DNA of 64,000 bases from positions 21,299,934 to 21,363,933 of the forward strand of contig NC_045138.2 of NCBI RefSeq assembly GCF_008831285.2, read 5' to 3'. Position numbers and translations under genes: made by a program. The first letter of the stretch is position 1. Each line of letters starts with the position of its first letter. The DNA is from Nymphaea colorata. Its lineage: Eukaryota; Streptophyta; Magnoliopsida; Nymphaeales; Nymphaeaceae. This document shows, piece after piece, positions 10,746 through 22,800 of this stretch. Below the pieces are notes generated by a model. The model was not told the DNA's origin, did no database searches, and saw nothing but the letters and a program-made list of their open reading frames with translations.

Positions 10746-12830
10746 AAAACAAGGCTCCCTCTCTCTCATTTCTCCTTAGTTTGGACTTGGTCTGTGGGAG
10801 ACATCCGATAAAATCGGAGTTGTCTTGAGAAGAAGGTCATAGTTGTAAAGGTTTATAAACTTAACTATAGTTAATTATCACACGGTCTCTCCCCCTCTGG
10901 ATTTCTCCGTTCTGTTCCCTTCTTAAGGCCTTTCTTTTTTCCTCGGAGAAGGGCCTTCCGGTAAAGTTGTAAACAACGCCGCCGCTGCCACTGTGCCTCG
11001 AACGAAGGACACAGGGCTACTGGCGGCGGAGGACGCCGTCAAACTGCGTCGCTCCACACGTGCAGATGGCACTTCTTCGCACAAGAGAAAGCCAGGGGAG
11101 CCGCTGACACTAGTCACGTGGTGCACTTCCATACTAGGGCGTCCGTCTCAATCTCTACCACGAAAATCTTCGTTTTTCTTTAGTTTTTCTTTTACTTTTT
11201 TTTTTTGCTTTCCTTTCACTGTCAATTTCAAAGTTTCCAAGTCTCAACATTGTGACCATTGGGGTCACAGATTCGCCCAAAACGGAGAGAGTTTTATTTA
11301 TGAAATTAAGAAGAAATGGAAGTGAAAACCTTCAACGTATGATGCTTTTATTATGGTTGTTGGTACTTCACTACCATTCGGTCCGTTCCTTTCTGCTAAA
11401 AGGCAAGCATTAGAAGTGAAAGGGAAGTAATGGGTTGTGGAGAGTTTTGGCTGTCGTGGTGCTGTAGTGCAATTGCATGATATTTATTGGAGATTTGAGT
11501 CGATCCCACTCTTTCTGCTTGAGCATGTTGTTTCCCTCCAAAGGTGGAGCGGTGTATCGAAAGAGAGCAGCATGTCCATGTACTCACTCCCCTGGTGGGG
11601 GCTCAAAATCGTTATATGGCAGGTTTTGGATGAGCACGCCTAAAAGGAGAAGAGAGATGGGGGAGTCGTCTCTGGTGTCCTGACGACTTAGGTCCATCTC
11701 CCTTGGTGGGGGCTCCCTTAAACCTTTGGATATTGCAGTGCAACCCTCTTCCTCCCTTTAGTGGTAGGTCCACTGCACTTAATCGTAAGTCCATTATTTC
11801 AGAGGAAGCTTCTTGCTTTGGTGAGTTAGGTCATCTAACTCTCTCTCTCTCTCTCTCTTCATCTTTTAAAAATGAAGCAAGCCACATAGGTCTGGATCAT
11901 AAGGATCCATTTGGTAATGATATGTTACTGTCCCATGAACATGCCCAAAGGACCTGTTTGACAATAATATCAAATTGATGTTACGAACCTGCTCAAAAAT
12001 TGGAATAGATTCATTGAACATTGTGTTAAATTCACAATTGGTATATAGTATATGAATGTATCCAAACTTTTGGATAGGTTCATGGGACAGTTGTTAAACG
12101 GCCCTTCAATCTTACATGATATTGTACTGGATATATTTATGTAAAGTGTTGTCGTTGAATCCCACTTGAGGTTTATGTCTTTAAAGCATAAGACCACTTA
12201 GTGGTATGATCCTTAAATAACTTTGCATTTATATAATTTTTAAAAAGGGAAAAGTTGCATGAACAATGAAAATGCGAGTGAAATAGATAAAATTCTAATT
12301 GGAATCAATGGTGGGCGGATGCCCTCTCCACGACCATGATCCGACTCTTCAGTTTGAAGCCAACAATGTCGGTCGACCCTTTCTTTTTCTATGCAATTAT
12401 TTGAAGCGAATCACAAGAGACGATGAGAGAATATATACATCCTTTTTTTTTTATTTCGCAATGATTTCAATAGAACCAGGACCATGCTGTTTTAGTTGCT
12501 GATATAGTGCAAGCGAAACTATTTGTGATCCTAAATTGGAAAAGCTTATATTCCATGAAAGGTCTAGGTGTTGCCATCGACATGATTTCTACAATAATCC
12601 CAGCCGCAGGTAAGAAGTGTTCCCTTATTTTAGGACACTGCTGTGACATCCTCAAGATTTTTACCTGCCCAACTCGAAGAGCCTTAAGTCTTAAGGGGCA
12701 TGGCTCAAATAAATGGATCATTTCAGGTGCGTTGGAGGCGGCTACGCTCGTGTACCATAAGGAGGATGAGTTTTATTAGTTAAAATATAAAGATCTCGCT
12801 AGCTATCAACGCGTCTATAGACTCTGAAGG

Positions 12831-12910
12831 TAAGAGTGACAGAGGGAGCCTTAGCTTCACCCAAGTGGTGTAAGAGTGACAGAGGGAGCCTTAGCTTCAC
12901 CCAAGTGGTG
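12831..12910. repeat. 40-bp tandem duplication
   Basis: Two identical 40-bp units beginning TAAGAGTGACAGAGGGAGCC stand head to tail. Identity implies recent duplication. Confidence 0.9.
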
Positions 12911-13031
12911 TGACAACTCTGCTCACCCAAAACCGGGAGAGTTTTAGGCTTTGTTCTAGCCGCATCCACCCAATTTCACGTCAAAAATTGTTTTCATACC
13001 CAAAAAAGAGCAGCAACTAAGATATGCAGCG

Positions 13032-13109
13032 TGCCAAGTATGTCTGCAGCAATCTATTTAACAGACATGCTGCCAAGCATGTCTGCAGCAATCCATTTAA
13101 CAGACATAC
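13032..13109. repeat. 39-bp tandem duplication
   Basis: Two units beginning TGCCAAG(T/C)ATGTCTGCAGC at 13032 and 13071 differ at only a few positions. Confidence 0.85.
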
Positions 13110-13315
13110 TTCTCACGTATATCTGTCTGCCAAGATGTGTTACATTTGCACCTGTCTTGGTGCTTACAATTAGCAGACTTTCCATAGAGTCAAATCTCCA
13201 TATGTTGCTTAGAATATGAAAAAGAAACTGCCTACCATCACAAGAAAACTTTGATTATTTTCAAATTCAGGAGATGCTCTTTAGGCGTGCACCGCCACTA
13301 GACTGCAATCTTAGC

Positions 13316-13347
<32 letters not shown>

Positions 13348-15200
13348 GAGCTATGCATTGAATACTACCCACTGCAGGAAAGGATGTGCCTAACTTGCTG
13401 TAATCAATGGAAAACAGTGAGTTTTCTATCAGACTGTGAATTGCTCGACAGATCTTTCAATCAGTCTTCTATGTGGCCCGTACAATCTGTCTTCCAGGTT
13501 GTGCACTACACTTACCAACACCTGGAAGAGTCACTTCACCCACTAACTCGTGTAGTTTCTTTCAATTAAAATATGAGATTACAGGAACCAACAAACTAAG
13601 ATCTAATTCCTTTATTTCGTTGTGCCTTTTCTTTTCCTTTTCCTTCAAAAGCAAGGTGGCTTTTGAGACGGGAACCAAACCAAAAGCCACCTTCAAGGTA
13701 CAAGCACCCGGGCAGTGAGAGAAGAGAGTAGAAGACAGAGGGAGGTGTGGCTGGTGCACAGCATCTAAAATAAAGCTAATATTTTAGTAGTTTGAGAAAA
13801 GAATGCAGTGCAACAACCCGTATTCGACATCAGAAGTCCCATCACAGGCCACATCTGCAATCCATTTCTTTTAACTTTGTGAAATTATTAAGGGAAAGAA
13901 ACTGTTGCCTTTGTGGCATTCACTGAGAGCTCGAAAAGCTGTTCATGCGCGCGCACACGCATGCACGCACTCGCTTTCATACACACGAGCACGCAATATT
14001 TAAAGCTTCTGTAAAGCGTATTCCCAAAAATCCTTACAGTATCATTGTCTCACAAAATGATACTAAGATCCATACTTGAAAAGCAAAATCTGTGGAGCAT
14101 CACTTTATCTCCGACGAGGGAAGCAACAACAGGTTTCTAGTTTTTCTGTATATGATGCTCGCAGGGAACCAGAAAAATCAGAGTGCGGTCACCGGACAGG
14201 TGGAAGTTTCAGCCAGCGTAGCTGCCTGATAGGAGTGAAATATTGATGAAAATTTTTCACCACTTCGCAAGGAGGGGAGACACCTTGGAGAGACCGAAGC
14301 TCTTCAGTCTTTTCTCATATTCTTGAGGTGTAGGGTGGTTTTGAGACTTGAATAGAAATAGAACACCCGTTAACACTCTAGAAAAGTTTGTCTAATTTTT
14401 TTTCCCCAGAATATGAAACACCTCATAAGACACGTTTGGCAAACTAAACAATTTCATAAATCAACCCTAACAGTTCATACAGATTTATAGAACCTTTAAC
14501 CAAATTTTATAAGTCAACTAAAATCTTTAGGTAATATTCATGAAGCAGCAGTAAGCCAAATGGACCGATGAAGAAAAGTGACAAGCAAAGTACCCAAAAC
14601 CATTGAAATTTGATGCGGGATCTTATAAAGAGACCTGACAAGTTCTGGGTTTTATCAGAATTTCAAATTGAGATGAGCAGACATGACCAGCGAACAAAAT
14701 CTCAAGTGATTTGCCACTTGGGGTAGGAGTACTTCATGTTCATTACAAAAAAAAAAAGGGAGATGATGGTATAAATGTACTCCAAGTATCAAACTCTTGA
14801 CCTTCCTTTCTTTGAAGGTCACAAGTTCAAACCCCGAACTAGGTGGACCTGCAAGCTCTCTTCCATTACAGAGCTTGTTGGTACTATTTTTAGGCAAGCG
14901 TAACAAAAGTGTGGCTGAGATTGGAGGCATGGACATAACCAAACAAGTGGGTGTGAGTGAGTTTGGCATCCTGATGTCTAAACAAAGCTAATCTCAATGT
15001 AGTAATTAAGATTGATGGAATCAACGTAACTCAATGCAATTGAGAATGAAATGATGGAATAGAGCTTTAAAAGAAGAACAAATTCAGCCAGGCTATTAAG
15101 TACATGTCACTACTTCACAGTATAGTGCTATATTAGTCCCCTCAACCTTATTTTTTATTCTTTTCTATGTAGAAGAATTCACTCCATAAAATGCAATTGA

Positions 15201-15203
<3 letters not shown>

Positions 15204-15272
<69 letters not shown>
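15204..15272. repeat. (TA)n microsatellite
   Basis: About 34 uninterrupted TA units. Likely polymorphic. Confidence 0.97.
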
Positions 15273-15275
<3 letters not shown>

Positions 15276-16688
15276 ATGAGGAAGGGCAAGGCCGTGCATG
15301 GGACATGAACCCACGAGTCAGTCATCTAAAAACTGTTCGGACCCACCAATTATCATGAAAGCAGAATGTGGAAAATTACACGTGCACTTACACAAACGGG
15401 ATGTGGAGTCAGGAATATCCTGACTCAGCTTGCCCCCAGGCTTTGAACAAGCATTTTTCATGAGCTAAGCCCTAGAAGACTGTTTGAGCAGTTTGGCCCA
15501 TTTACCATCACTCTCATGCAATTGCAGAAAAAGGAGGAGACACCAGTACTTAATTAGTGTTCTAAGCAACAGGTAACATTTGAATTCAAAGGAAGATCTT
15601 TGGAGTGGAACCGATGCTTTGGGAGTTGGAGCACATATCTCCAAAGAACCACAGGCTACTAATAAAATAAGATGGGAAAAGGTGGGTGGAGGAATATGTT
15701 GAAGCTGTTCCTATGGCCACTGAGAATGCTATTAAGTTAGTTTTTCAATGGCCATACTGTATCATGGAAAATGATTGCATGATAGCCTAATCATTTTGGT
15801 GAAGAATGTCTTGTCCTTTCCTACAAACACATGCATAAGAATGACACAACATTTTATAGAATTATTGTGCATACAGGTGCGTCTATACATGCAGGGAGCA
15901 GAGCCTCAATTTTTTTGTCACAGGAACTAAGCCATAATTTCAAAATTTTAACAAAAGCCAAAACATAATTTTTCAGAATTTTTGTAAGTAAAAAGTTTGA
16001 ACTAAAATTTTTTAAGTAAAAGTTTGATTTAAAAAAAAAAAAAATCCGAGAGGGGTCATAGCCGATATAATATAATATTTATAAGTAAAAGTCTAATTTT
16101 TGTGCAGTCACAGTAAGATCTTCAAATTCAACAGTACTTGAGGACCTTTCACATTGAAAGCAGATGTAATAAAATATAGACAATATATGCCTCTTAGACT
16201 GACAGATCCAACACAGCCAAAGAGACTTGGTAGACAACCCTGAATTGACAGGTTCAACACATCCAATGTTTTGAAAAGAATCGATTGGTAACTCAGTTAT
16301 CGACAAGAAAGGAGAATGCCATTGCATTGTAATCGGATAATTTCTTATAATACCTGGAAGTACGCTTAAATCAAAGGGCAATAGTCAACGTAACAATTGG
16401 ACAAATTTTCCATAAAAGAGAACATTTAGTGAATGAATTAACAATCTAACTATCACCAATTAACATTTTAAAAAACTTAAATTGACATGCATCAATTAGT
16501 AGACTGTCATCTGATGATATTAATCTGACAATACGTTTTTGATTATATAGAGATCAAATTCTCCTTCACTGCTTGGAAGCTCACAGTTTGACAAAAGGTC
16601 ACTACTTTGTCTTCATGGGCGAGAAGCCGAAGAGGGTCACACCACTAACTAGGCCGGGGCATCAGTGAAAGTGAAGTGGCATGTGATG

Positions 16689-16853
16689 CAGGGGCAGAGC
16701 CAGTGGACCTTAAAAAAATGATAAATCATTTACATGTAAATTAAAAAAAAAAATTTTCTTATATAAAGATTTTAAAAAATTATATCTCAGCTCCTTCAAA
16801 ATTTTGAAACTATAATTAGGCTCCTCAATGAAAAAATTATGGCTGGACCCTTG
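16689..16853. mobile_element. small non-autonomous hAT-type element (MITE)
   Basis: The 165-bp segment starts CAGGGGCAGAGCCA and its other end, reverse-complemented, reads CAAGGGTCCAGCCA, matching at 10 of 14 positions. The flanking 8-mers ATGTGATG (16681-16688) and ACGTAATG (16854-16861) match at 6 of 8, as expected for an aged 8-bp hAT target duplication. The interior is A/T-rich and non-coding. Confidence 0.5.
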
Positions 16854-16904
16854 ACGTAATGTTTGGACATAGAATTGAGTCAAAGCAAGGTGCATTTAAT
16901 TTGA

Positions 16905-17148
16905 CAGTAGTGGTGACAATTGCTTTCATTACTGACTAGAATGAACCCAAATTTTCCTTTATGTGCAGTGGTGGTGACAATTGCATTCATTACTGACTAG
17001 AATGAACCCAAATTTTCCTTTATGTGCAGTAGTGGTGACAATTGCTTTCATTACTGACTAGAATGAACCCAAATTTTCCTTTATGTGCAGTAGTGGTGAC
17101 AATTGCTTTCATTACTGACTAGAATGAACCCAAATTTTCCTTTTTGTG
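16905..17148. repeat. 61-bp tandem repeat, four copies
   Basis: Units starting CAGTAGTGGTGACAATTGC at 16905, 16966, 17027 and 17088 are almost identical over 61 bp. Exactly four units are present. It begins about 50 bp beyond the MITE at 16689. Confidence 0.93.
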
Positions 17149-17405
17149 TTCCAACTGGCTATGGATATTTCACATGGTCAAATATTTGTACAAACACAAA
17201 AGAGTTATATATATATATATATATGAGAATTTTTCCATCCAAACCTTTTATGTCATATATATACCTTTTTACAGCGCTTGATTGGACGGAGCTCAAGATA
17301 GCCCGGACGAAGTATTAGGTAGTGTGTTTAATAACAGCCACATCATGCTATATATTGATATACTGGGTGGCCTTGATTGGATGGAGCTCAACATAGCCAA
17401 ATGAC

Positions 17406-17408
<3 letters not shown>

Positions 17409-17451
<43 letters not shown>

Positions 17452-17476
17452 TATATATATATATAAGAGAGAGAGA
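17409..17476. repeat. (AT)n microsatellite ending in (GA)n
   Basis: Long AT run with one GAT interruption, passing into a short GA run. Confidence 0.93.
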
Positions 17477-18876
17477 ATTTTATGAAGTTGTGTGTCAAAT
17501 AACTAAAAATAAAAAGAATGTCGCTAAGGCATCATGAATCATTGCTTAAAACAGTATTAGTAGCTGCAAGCCACAGTAGAGCACTTATTGGGACTAGTGC
17601 AAGAATTGCGCCCAGGATGTCAAAGTAACATAACCCAAAATCTAATGGAAAGAAGATATCTACGATGGCCAACAATGATGATCATCTCCAAATGGCAAGC
17701 GCTTTTGAAAAAAAAAAAAAAAAAGCTGAAGACAGTTGAAAAGAAATAAGGACTGAAATGTTGTTGCAACGTAGAGCCAATGCCACTCTCCATGCATTTA
17801 GATCAGAAGCTATCTTCCAGAGCGCGTTTGCATTCTTGGAGGGATTGTCGTGAAAAGACGCCAAAATCTTTCACCCCACTCATTGCTATGAACGAAAGAC
17901 TAGAAACACCAATGATTAGGGAAAGGTGTGGGAAAATGCTTTCACAAACGGGGAGGTAGCTGGAAGATGACATGAGCCATAGCAGACAAAAATTAAGAAC
18001 CATTTTCAGCGAGACAGAGAAAGAGAAGACAGACAGACAGACAGATTTGCAGGTTAGGTCATCCTTCATGCGTCGTATAATGCACATCAAAATAATCAAA
18101 GGTGCTCCAAATCATGAGAGAATAGTTTAAAAATCGCACTGAATTACTTCCAAACTATCTCCAAAGATGGAAGGAATAAAAGATGACATGCTAAAAATTT
18201 GACTTGACACTAACTCGCACCTCTGAAATGCATTTTATGGTCCTGGAAGTTTCTTTACCAGTGAGTTGGCACCCAAACCACACGAAATGCACTTCTCTGA
18301 TTGAAAAAGACATGCTGCTTCTTATGGTTACACACCATCCACCACAGAGAACAGTTGCAAAACAAAGACGACCAATAAAACTGAAAAGAAAGAACAGGTG
18401 ACAGGTTGTTTATTTGGAAATACACTTTCAACCCAGTTCTTTCAACGATAAAAAAGTGATTTTTGTTTTCTGAGAAACGTTGCATGTGGACCACTAAGTT
18501 TTGTGCTCTTACAAATCCCGCCTAATCATCTCGATCCCACAAGTAGAAGATGTCCCTTATATAGAAATTGTATAAATTAAACCATAGTATTTCATCCACA
18601 GAATGTTTGGAGAAATATCAGTTCAAAAATCAATGGGCCTACAGACAGTGCACGACTGTAGCCAACAGTTTTCCACTATCAACCACAATCGGTATCATTC
18701 CCTCCGTCCCTTTCAGAAAGTCAGAAGTAATTCTTACTTCCACTTGTAAAGTGTACAAAGCCTTACAAGTTTTAATCAATCGACAAACAAACAGAAGATC
18801 TTCAAATTACATAATAAAAGGTTGCATCATATAAGTCAAACATTTATCACTTTCTGCATCTTTTTCCTTGAGCTGT

Positions 18877-19821
18877 TCAACCATGCCTTTGTCTTTTTGA
18901 GTTCTTCTCTATGAATGATTCCCACTTCACGTGATCAAGTTGGCTCAAATCTTCAAGTTCTGCTATGGCAAGCAGATATTGAGTAAGCCTCACCAGCTCA
19001 TCATCATTCTTCCGATTTAGATGAGCTTTTCTAAAAGGCTTAATCACAAGTCCATTTTGTGGATTCATAACAAAATTTCTTCTCAGATCATCAAACATTA
19101 TGCTGTTTTTCGAATTGTAATACTGCACAAAATGGAGGGTGTCAGCAGCTAAAAAAGACTGGAGAAGCTACAATTGATTCTATGGCAATGGAATGAAGGT
19201 ACCTCTGGAAAGAGAGCCCATATCAATCCAAGGGGCTTGCAGTCAAAGATACCGTGTGTGTCAGACTGCACGGTGATCATTGCCATGTGATCAAGAAGGG
19301 CTGCGATTTTGTAGTTTGGATTATTGAGCACTCCCAGCTGTCCCATCTTCAGTTCAACCCACCTCATACTGGAAACGCAAGGATAAGAATCCGAGGAACA
19401 ACAAAGTATTTTTGAAACCAACGAACACGTAGAAAATATAAAAACTAATTGCAAGGAAATACTAATTTACCTAGTTGCAGACCATATCATGATGTCATAC
19501 TCCGCATAAGCAGCAGACAGGAATTCATGGAGATCTGAGAAAGAAGAAAGGAGTAATAATATAAAGTGGAAAAGATTATGAAGGGGATAAAGAAGGAACT
19601 GGAATTGACACTCACATGGCCTCATCAACTCAAGAGGATTCTCTGCCGTCGAACGGTGGTCAAACAATGTGTAGTCAATATCCAAAACAAGCAGTTTCTT
19701 CCCTTCACGACATGGATTAAGAAGTTCAATCTGCTTTATCCAAATCAGTGATTCTGCTTTCACTTGGAGATAAGAAAGCTATGAAGCAGCACAATCAAAT
19801 TTTCATTCTGCAATTTCTTCA

Positions 19822-19858
<37 letters not shown>

Positions 19859-22800
19859 CATTTTGTATATGCTCGTATATGCTTGCATGCTGTTTATACA
19901 TATAGGTATCTAAGTGTGTGTGTGTGCGTATTTTGGGTTTCATTGTAAATCTGTATTTGTATTTTGTTTGTTCTGTTTGGAAAAGATGTAGCTTTTCTAG
20001 CTGTTGGAAAGCCTCCAACCGCTAATTTTTCCTCTATATAAAAGGGATAGTTAGCCCTTCTTGTACACAAGTTCTTACAAAAGCTCTTTTCATGTAATAT
20101 TCATTTCTCTTGTGCCTTAGTCCACAGTTTTTTTAAGTTTTGGGTGTGAGAAATATATGCTCTTTTATCAGTATTTTACATGGTATATTTTGTTCTATTT
20201 CTAGCGGTGTTCAAGCTGAAAAAAGCTGTGAGGTGCTGAGTTGATTTGCAGGCTGTTGTCTGGTTTAGTGCTGCTGTTAGCACCCTGACTATAACAGCTT
20301 TCTAGCTGTTGGAGGAAGTCTTGGAAAGGGCCCAGATATGAAAGGCTGAGTATAAAAGCTTCTTTATCTTGATGATATTCTTCTTTCATCTATTTATAGG
20401 AACATCTCACTCTTTCAATCTTCAAATTTATGTCCAGTTATGTATCATGGGCTCCATAATGGAGCAAATACATAGGAGGTAAAAGTTCTTGGAGATTTAC
20501 TGATGGTTCCGAAAAGGAACCCCAATTAATCCTTAGAAAGATTGTTCACCGAAAAACAAGGCTATTGTGGATGTACAAAGGTAAAATCAATGGAAGATAG
20601 GCCACCACAAAGCTATGTCACACATGATTATTGTAGGGGTGCATGTGCGGCAGAAAAAAAAAAGTAGCTTGGGCACAGTTGCACAAGGCCATATATATAT
20701 GTGTATATACACACACACAAAATCCATAAACAACAAAATTATTAATTAATAACTAACAAACTATCATTCTATCAATGACTCAACGGGAAACAAAGAAATG
20801 TGACATAATCAAGTGATAGAGTATTCAGATTTTTAGTTCATATTTCATACTTCATTAGAATCATATTCACGATTTTTTGTTGTTTCATCAATATCTTTCA
20901 TTCAATATCATCACCAAGATCATCCCCCCCAAAAAAAAAGAATAACGGAGCCGACATAACTCATGTTAATAGTGTGGAAGCCACGTTCTTCTAGGTCTAC
21001 ATCCCAAAATCTGGGTGATCCCAAAGTGCATGTAATTAGAACACAAAAATTGAAAATTTGAAGATGACCAAAACATAACAAATTTAATGTAACACCAGAA
21101 AAAAAAAATTAACATAATGAAAAAAATACAGTACCTATATATATATATATATTTTTTGGTGAAAAGGATGTAAATTGAAGCACCAAGAACCAAATCCTCT
21201 GCATGCTTGCTTGTAACTTTATTCTGTTTGATATTGTGCATTTGAGAATATGTGGACACCCCACCCCCACAAAAAAAATAAAAATAAAAAAGAATCTTTC
21301 ACAACATCATGAAGATATAACAGGTGTTGATAGATCGTATGTTTCGGGTCCGAATCCATACCCGACCCGTCTTGTAGCCCGTGTTGGGCACTACTTAAGT
21401 CATGTAACCCTAATCCTTATGAGTTAATGATAATCTAAGGAGAGAGAGAGTCTGGCGGTTAGTGGGCACTGACTCCTCATTCGTGGTTTTTTCTCCCTCG
21501 TGTTGAGGGTTTTCCACGTTACATCGTGATCGTTGTTCCTCTTCCTCTCCTTGTTCGTATTTTTACATGGTATCAGAGCCATGAAGTTCCGGCATTAACG
21601 TGTTGGAGGAGGCGCCCTGCACTGTTTATCGTCTGACGGAGTCACAGCTCATCGCCGCCGTCCGACGCCAAGACGTCCGCCGTCTGCCGCCGTCCGCCCT
21701 CCCGTCGCCCGTCTGTCTGCCGCCGTCCGCCCTCCCGTCGCCCGTCCAGCTGCCGCCGTCCGCCCTCCCGTTGCCCGTCCGCCCTTCCGCCGCTCGTCCT
21801 CCTGTGCTCGGCGAGCACCTCTAAGCGCCGCCCTCTGCTCTTGCGCTGCTCTCTGCTCCCGCCGCCGTTTTCTGCTCCCGCTGCCTCCAAGCGCCTCACG
21901 CTCCGCCCTTCTGCCGACGCCGCCGTCTTCCACGCTGCAGTTGCTCCCTGCCCTTGTTGCTCTCGTCGGTGTGTGGGTCTGTCATTATGGCAGCCTCTTC
22001 TTCCTCGTCGATGGTCAGTCAAATTGAAATCGGAACTGTGAGACCCGAGAACGTCCCTGTGCAGGTTATTACTCTTCGCCTCACAAAGGAGAACTATTTC
22101 TCGTGGTCGCCGGCTATGACTATGGGGATTGCTGGCCGTGGTCGGATGGCCTATATCGACGGGAGCAACCCTGAACCAGCAAGAACAAGTGGTGTGTGGC
22201 ACACTTGGTTCCTTGAGGATAATCAAGTAAAAACGTGGATTGTCAATTCTGTCTCCGCTGAGATTCAGCCTCTTATCCTTCGGAAGAAGACTGCACGGGA
22301 CATGTGGGTGGTCCTTCAGCAAATGTATGGCCAGAAGAAGACGGCCATTCGCACTTATCAAGTAATGAAGACTGTTTATAACCTCCGCCAAGGGACCTCT
22401 TCTGTTGCAGAATACTATGGGGCTTTGAAAGCCAAGTGGGAAGAACTTGACTATCATTCTGATATTCCGTGGCACTGTCCCCAAGATCAGACACTTCACA
22501 TTGCCCAGATATGGGAAAACAGAGTGTTCCTCTTTCTAGATGGCTTAAATGATGAGTTTGAAGGTGTTCGGAGCCAGATTCTGAATTCTGGAGAGGTGTC
22601 CAGTATTGAAGATGTATACTCGGTTGTTGAAGCAGAAGAACAGAGAAGGCTGGTCATCAATGAAAGCCAGAGGGATCCTGGTCTCTCTCATGAGAGATCA
22701 GCCCTTGTGAGCCGTGGACCTGGAGGCTTGGCTAGACCCCCTCGCCGATGCACACACTGCAAGAAGACGGGTCACATCGTCGATTACTGTTGGGATCTCC

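Larger units (their letters stand above)
10746..18876. other. long intergenic region without a recognised gene
   Basis: I find no supported coding gene between the MATE gene and UBLCP1. The region holds short tandem arrays (12831, 13032, 16905), a (GA)n run near 13318-13348, two long AT microsatellites, and a small hAT-type element at 16689. A segment at about 15890-16062 opens with a GGAGCAGAGCC motif and is A/T-rich inside, which may be another such element; its other end is unclear. Confidence 0.55.

Noticed and set aside
15680-15790. Plus-strand phrase resembling a Ty3/gypsy integrase ('YVEAVPMATENAIK')
   Set aside because: Similarity covers only about 14 residues and the catalytic residues are not found around it.
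21642-22499. 285-codon minus-strand open frame
   Set aside because: It is the antisense shadow of the GC-rich copia leader and gag, with arginine/glycine-rich repeats caused by the 33-bp leader repeats.
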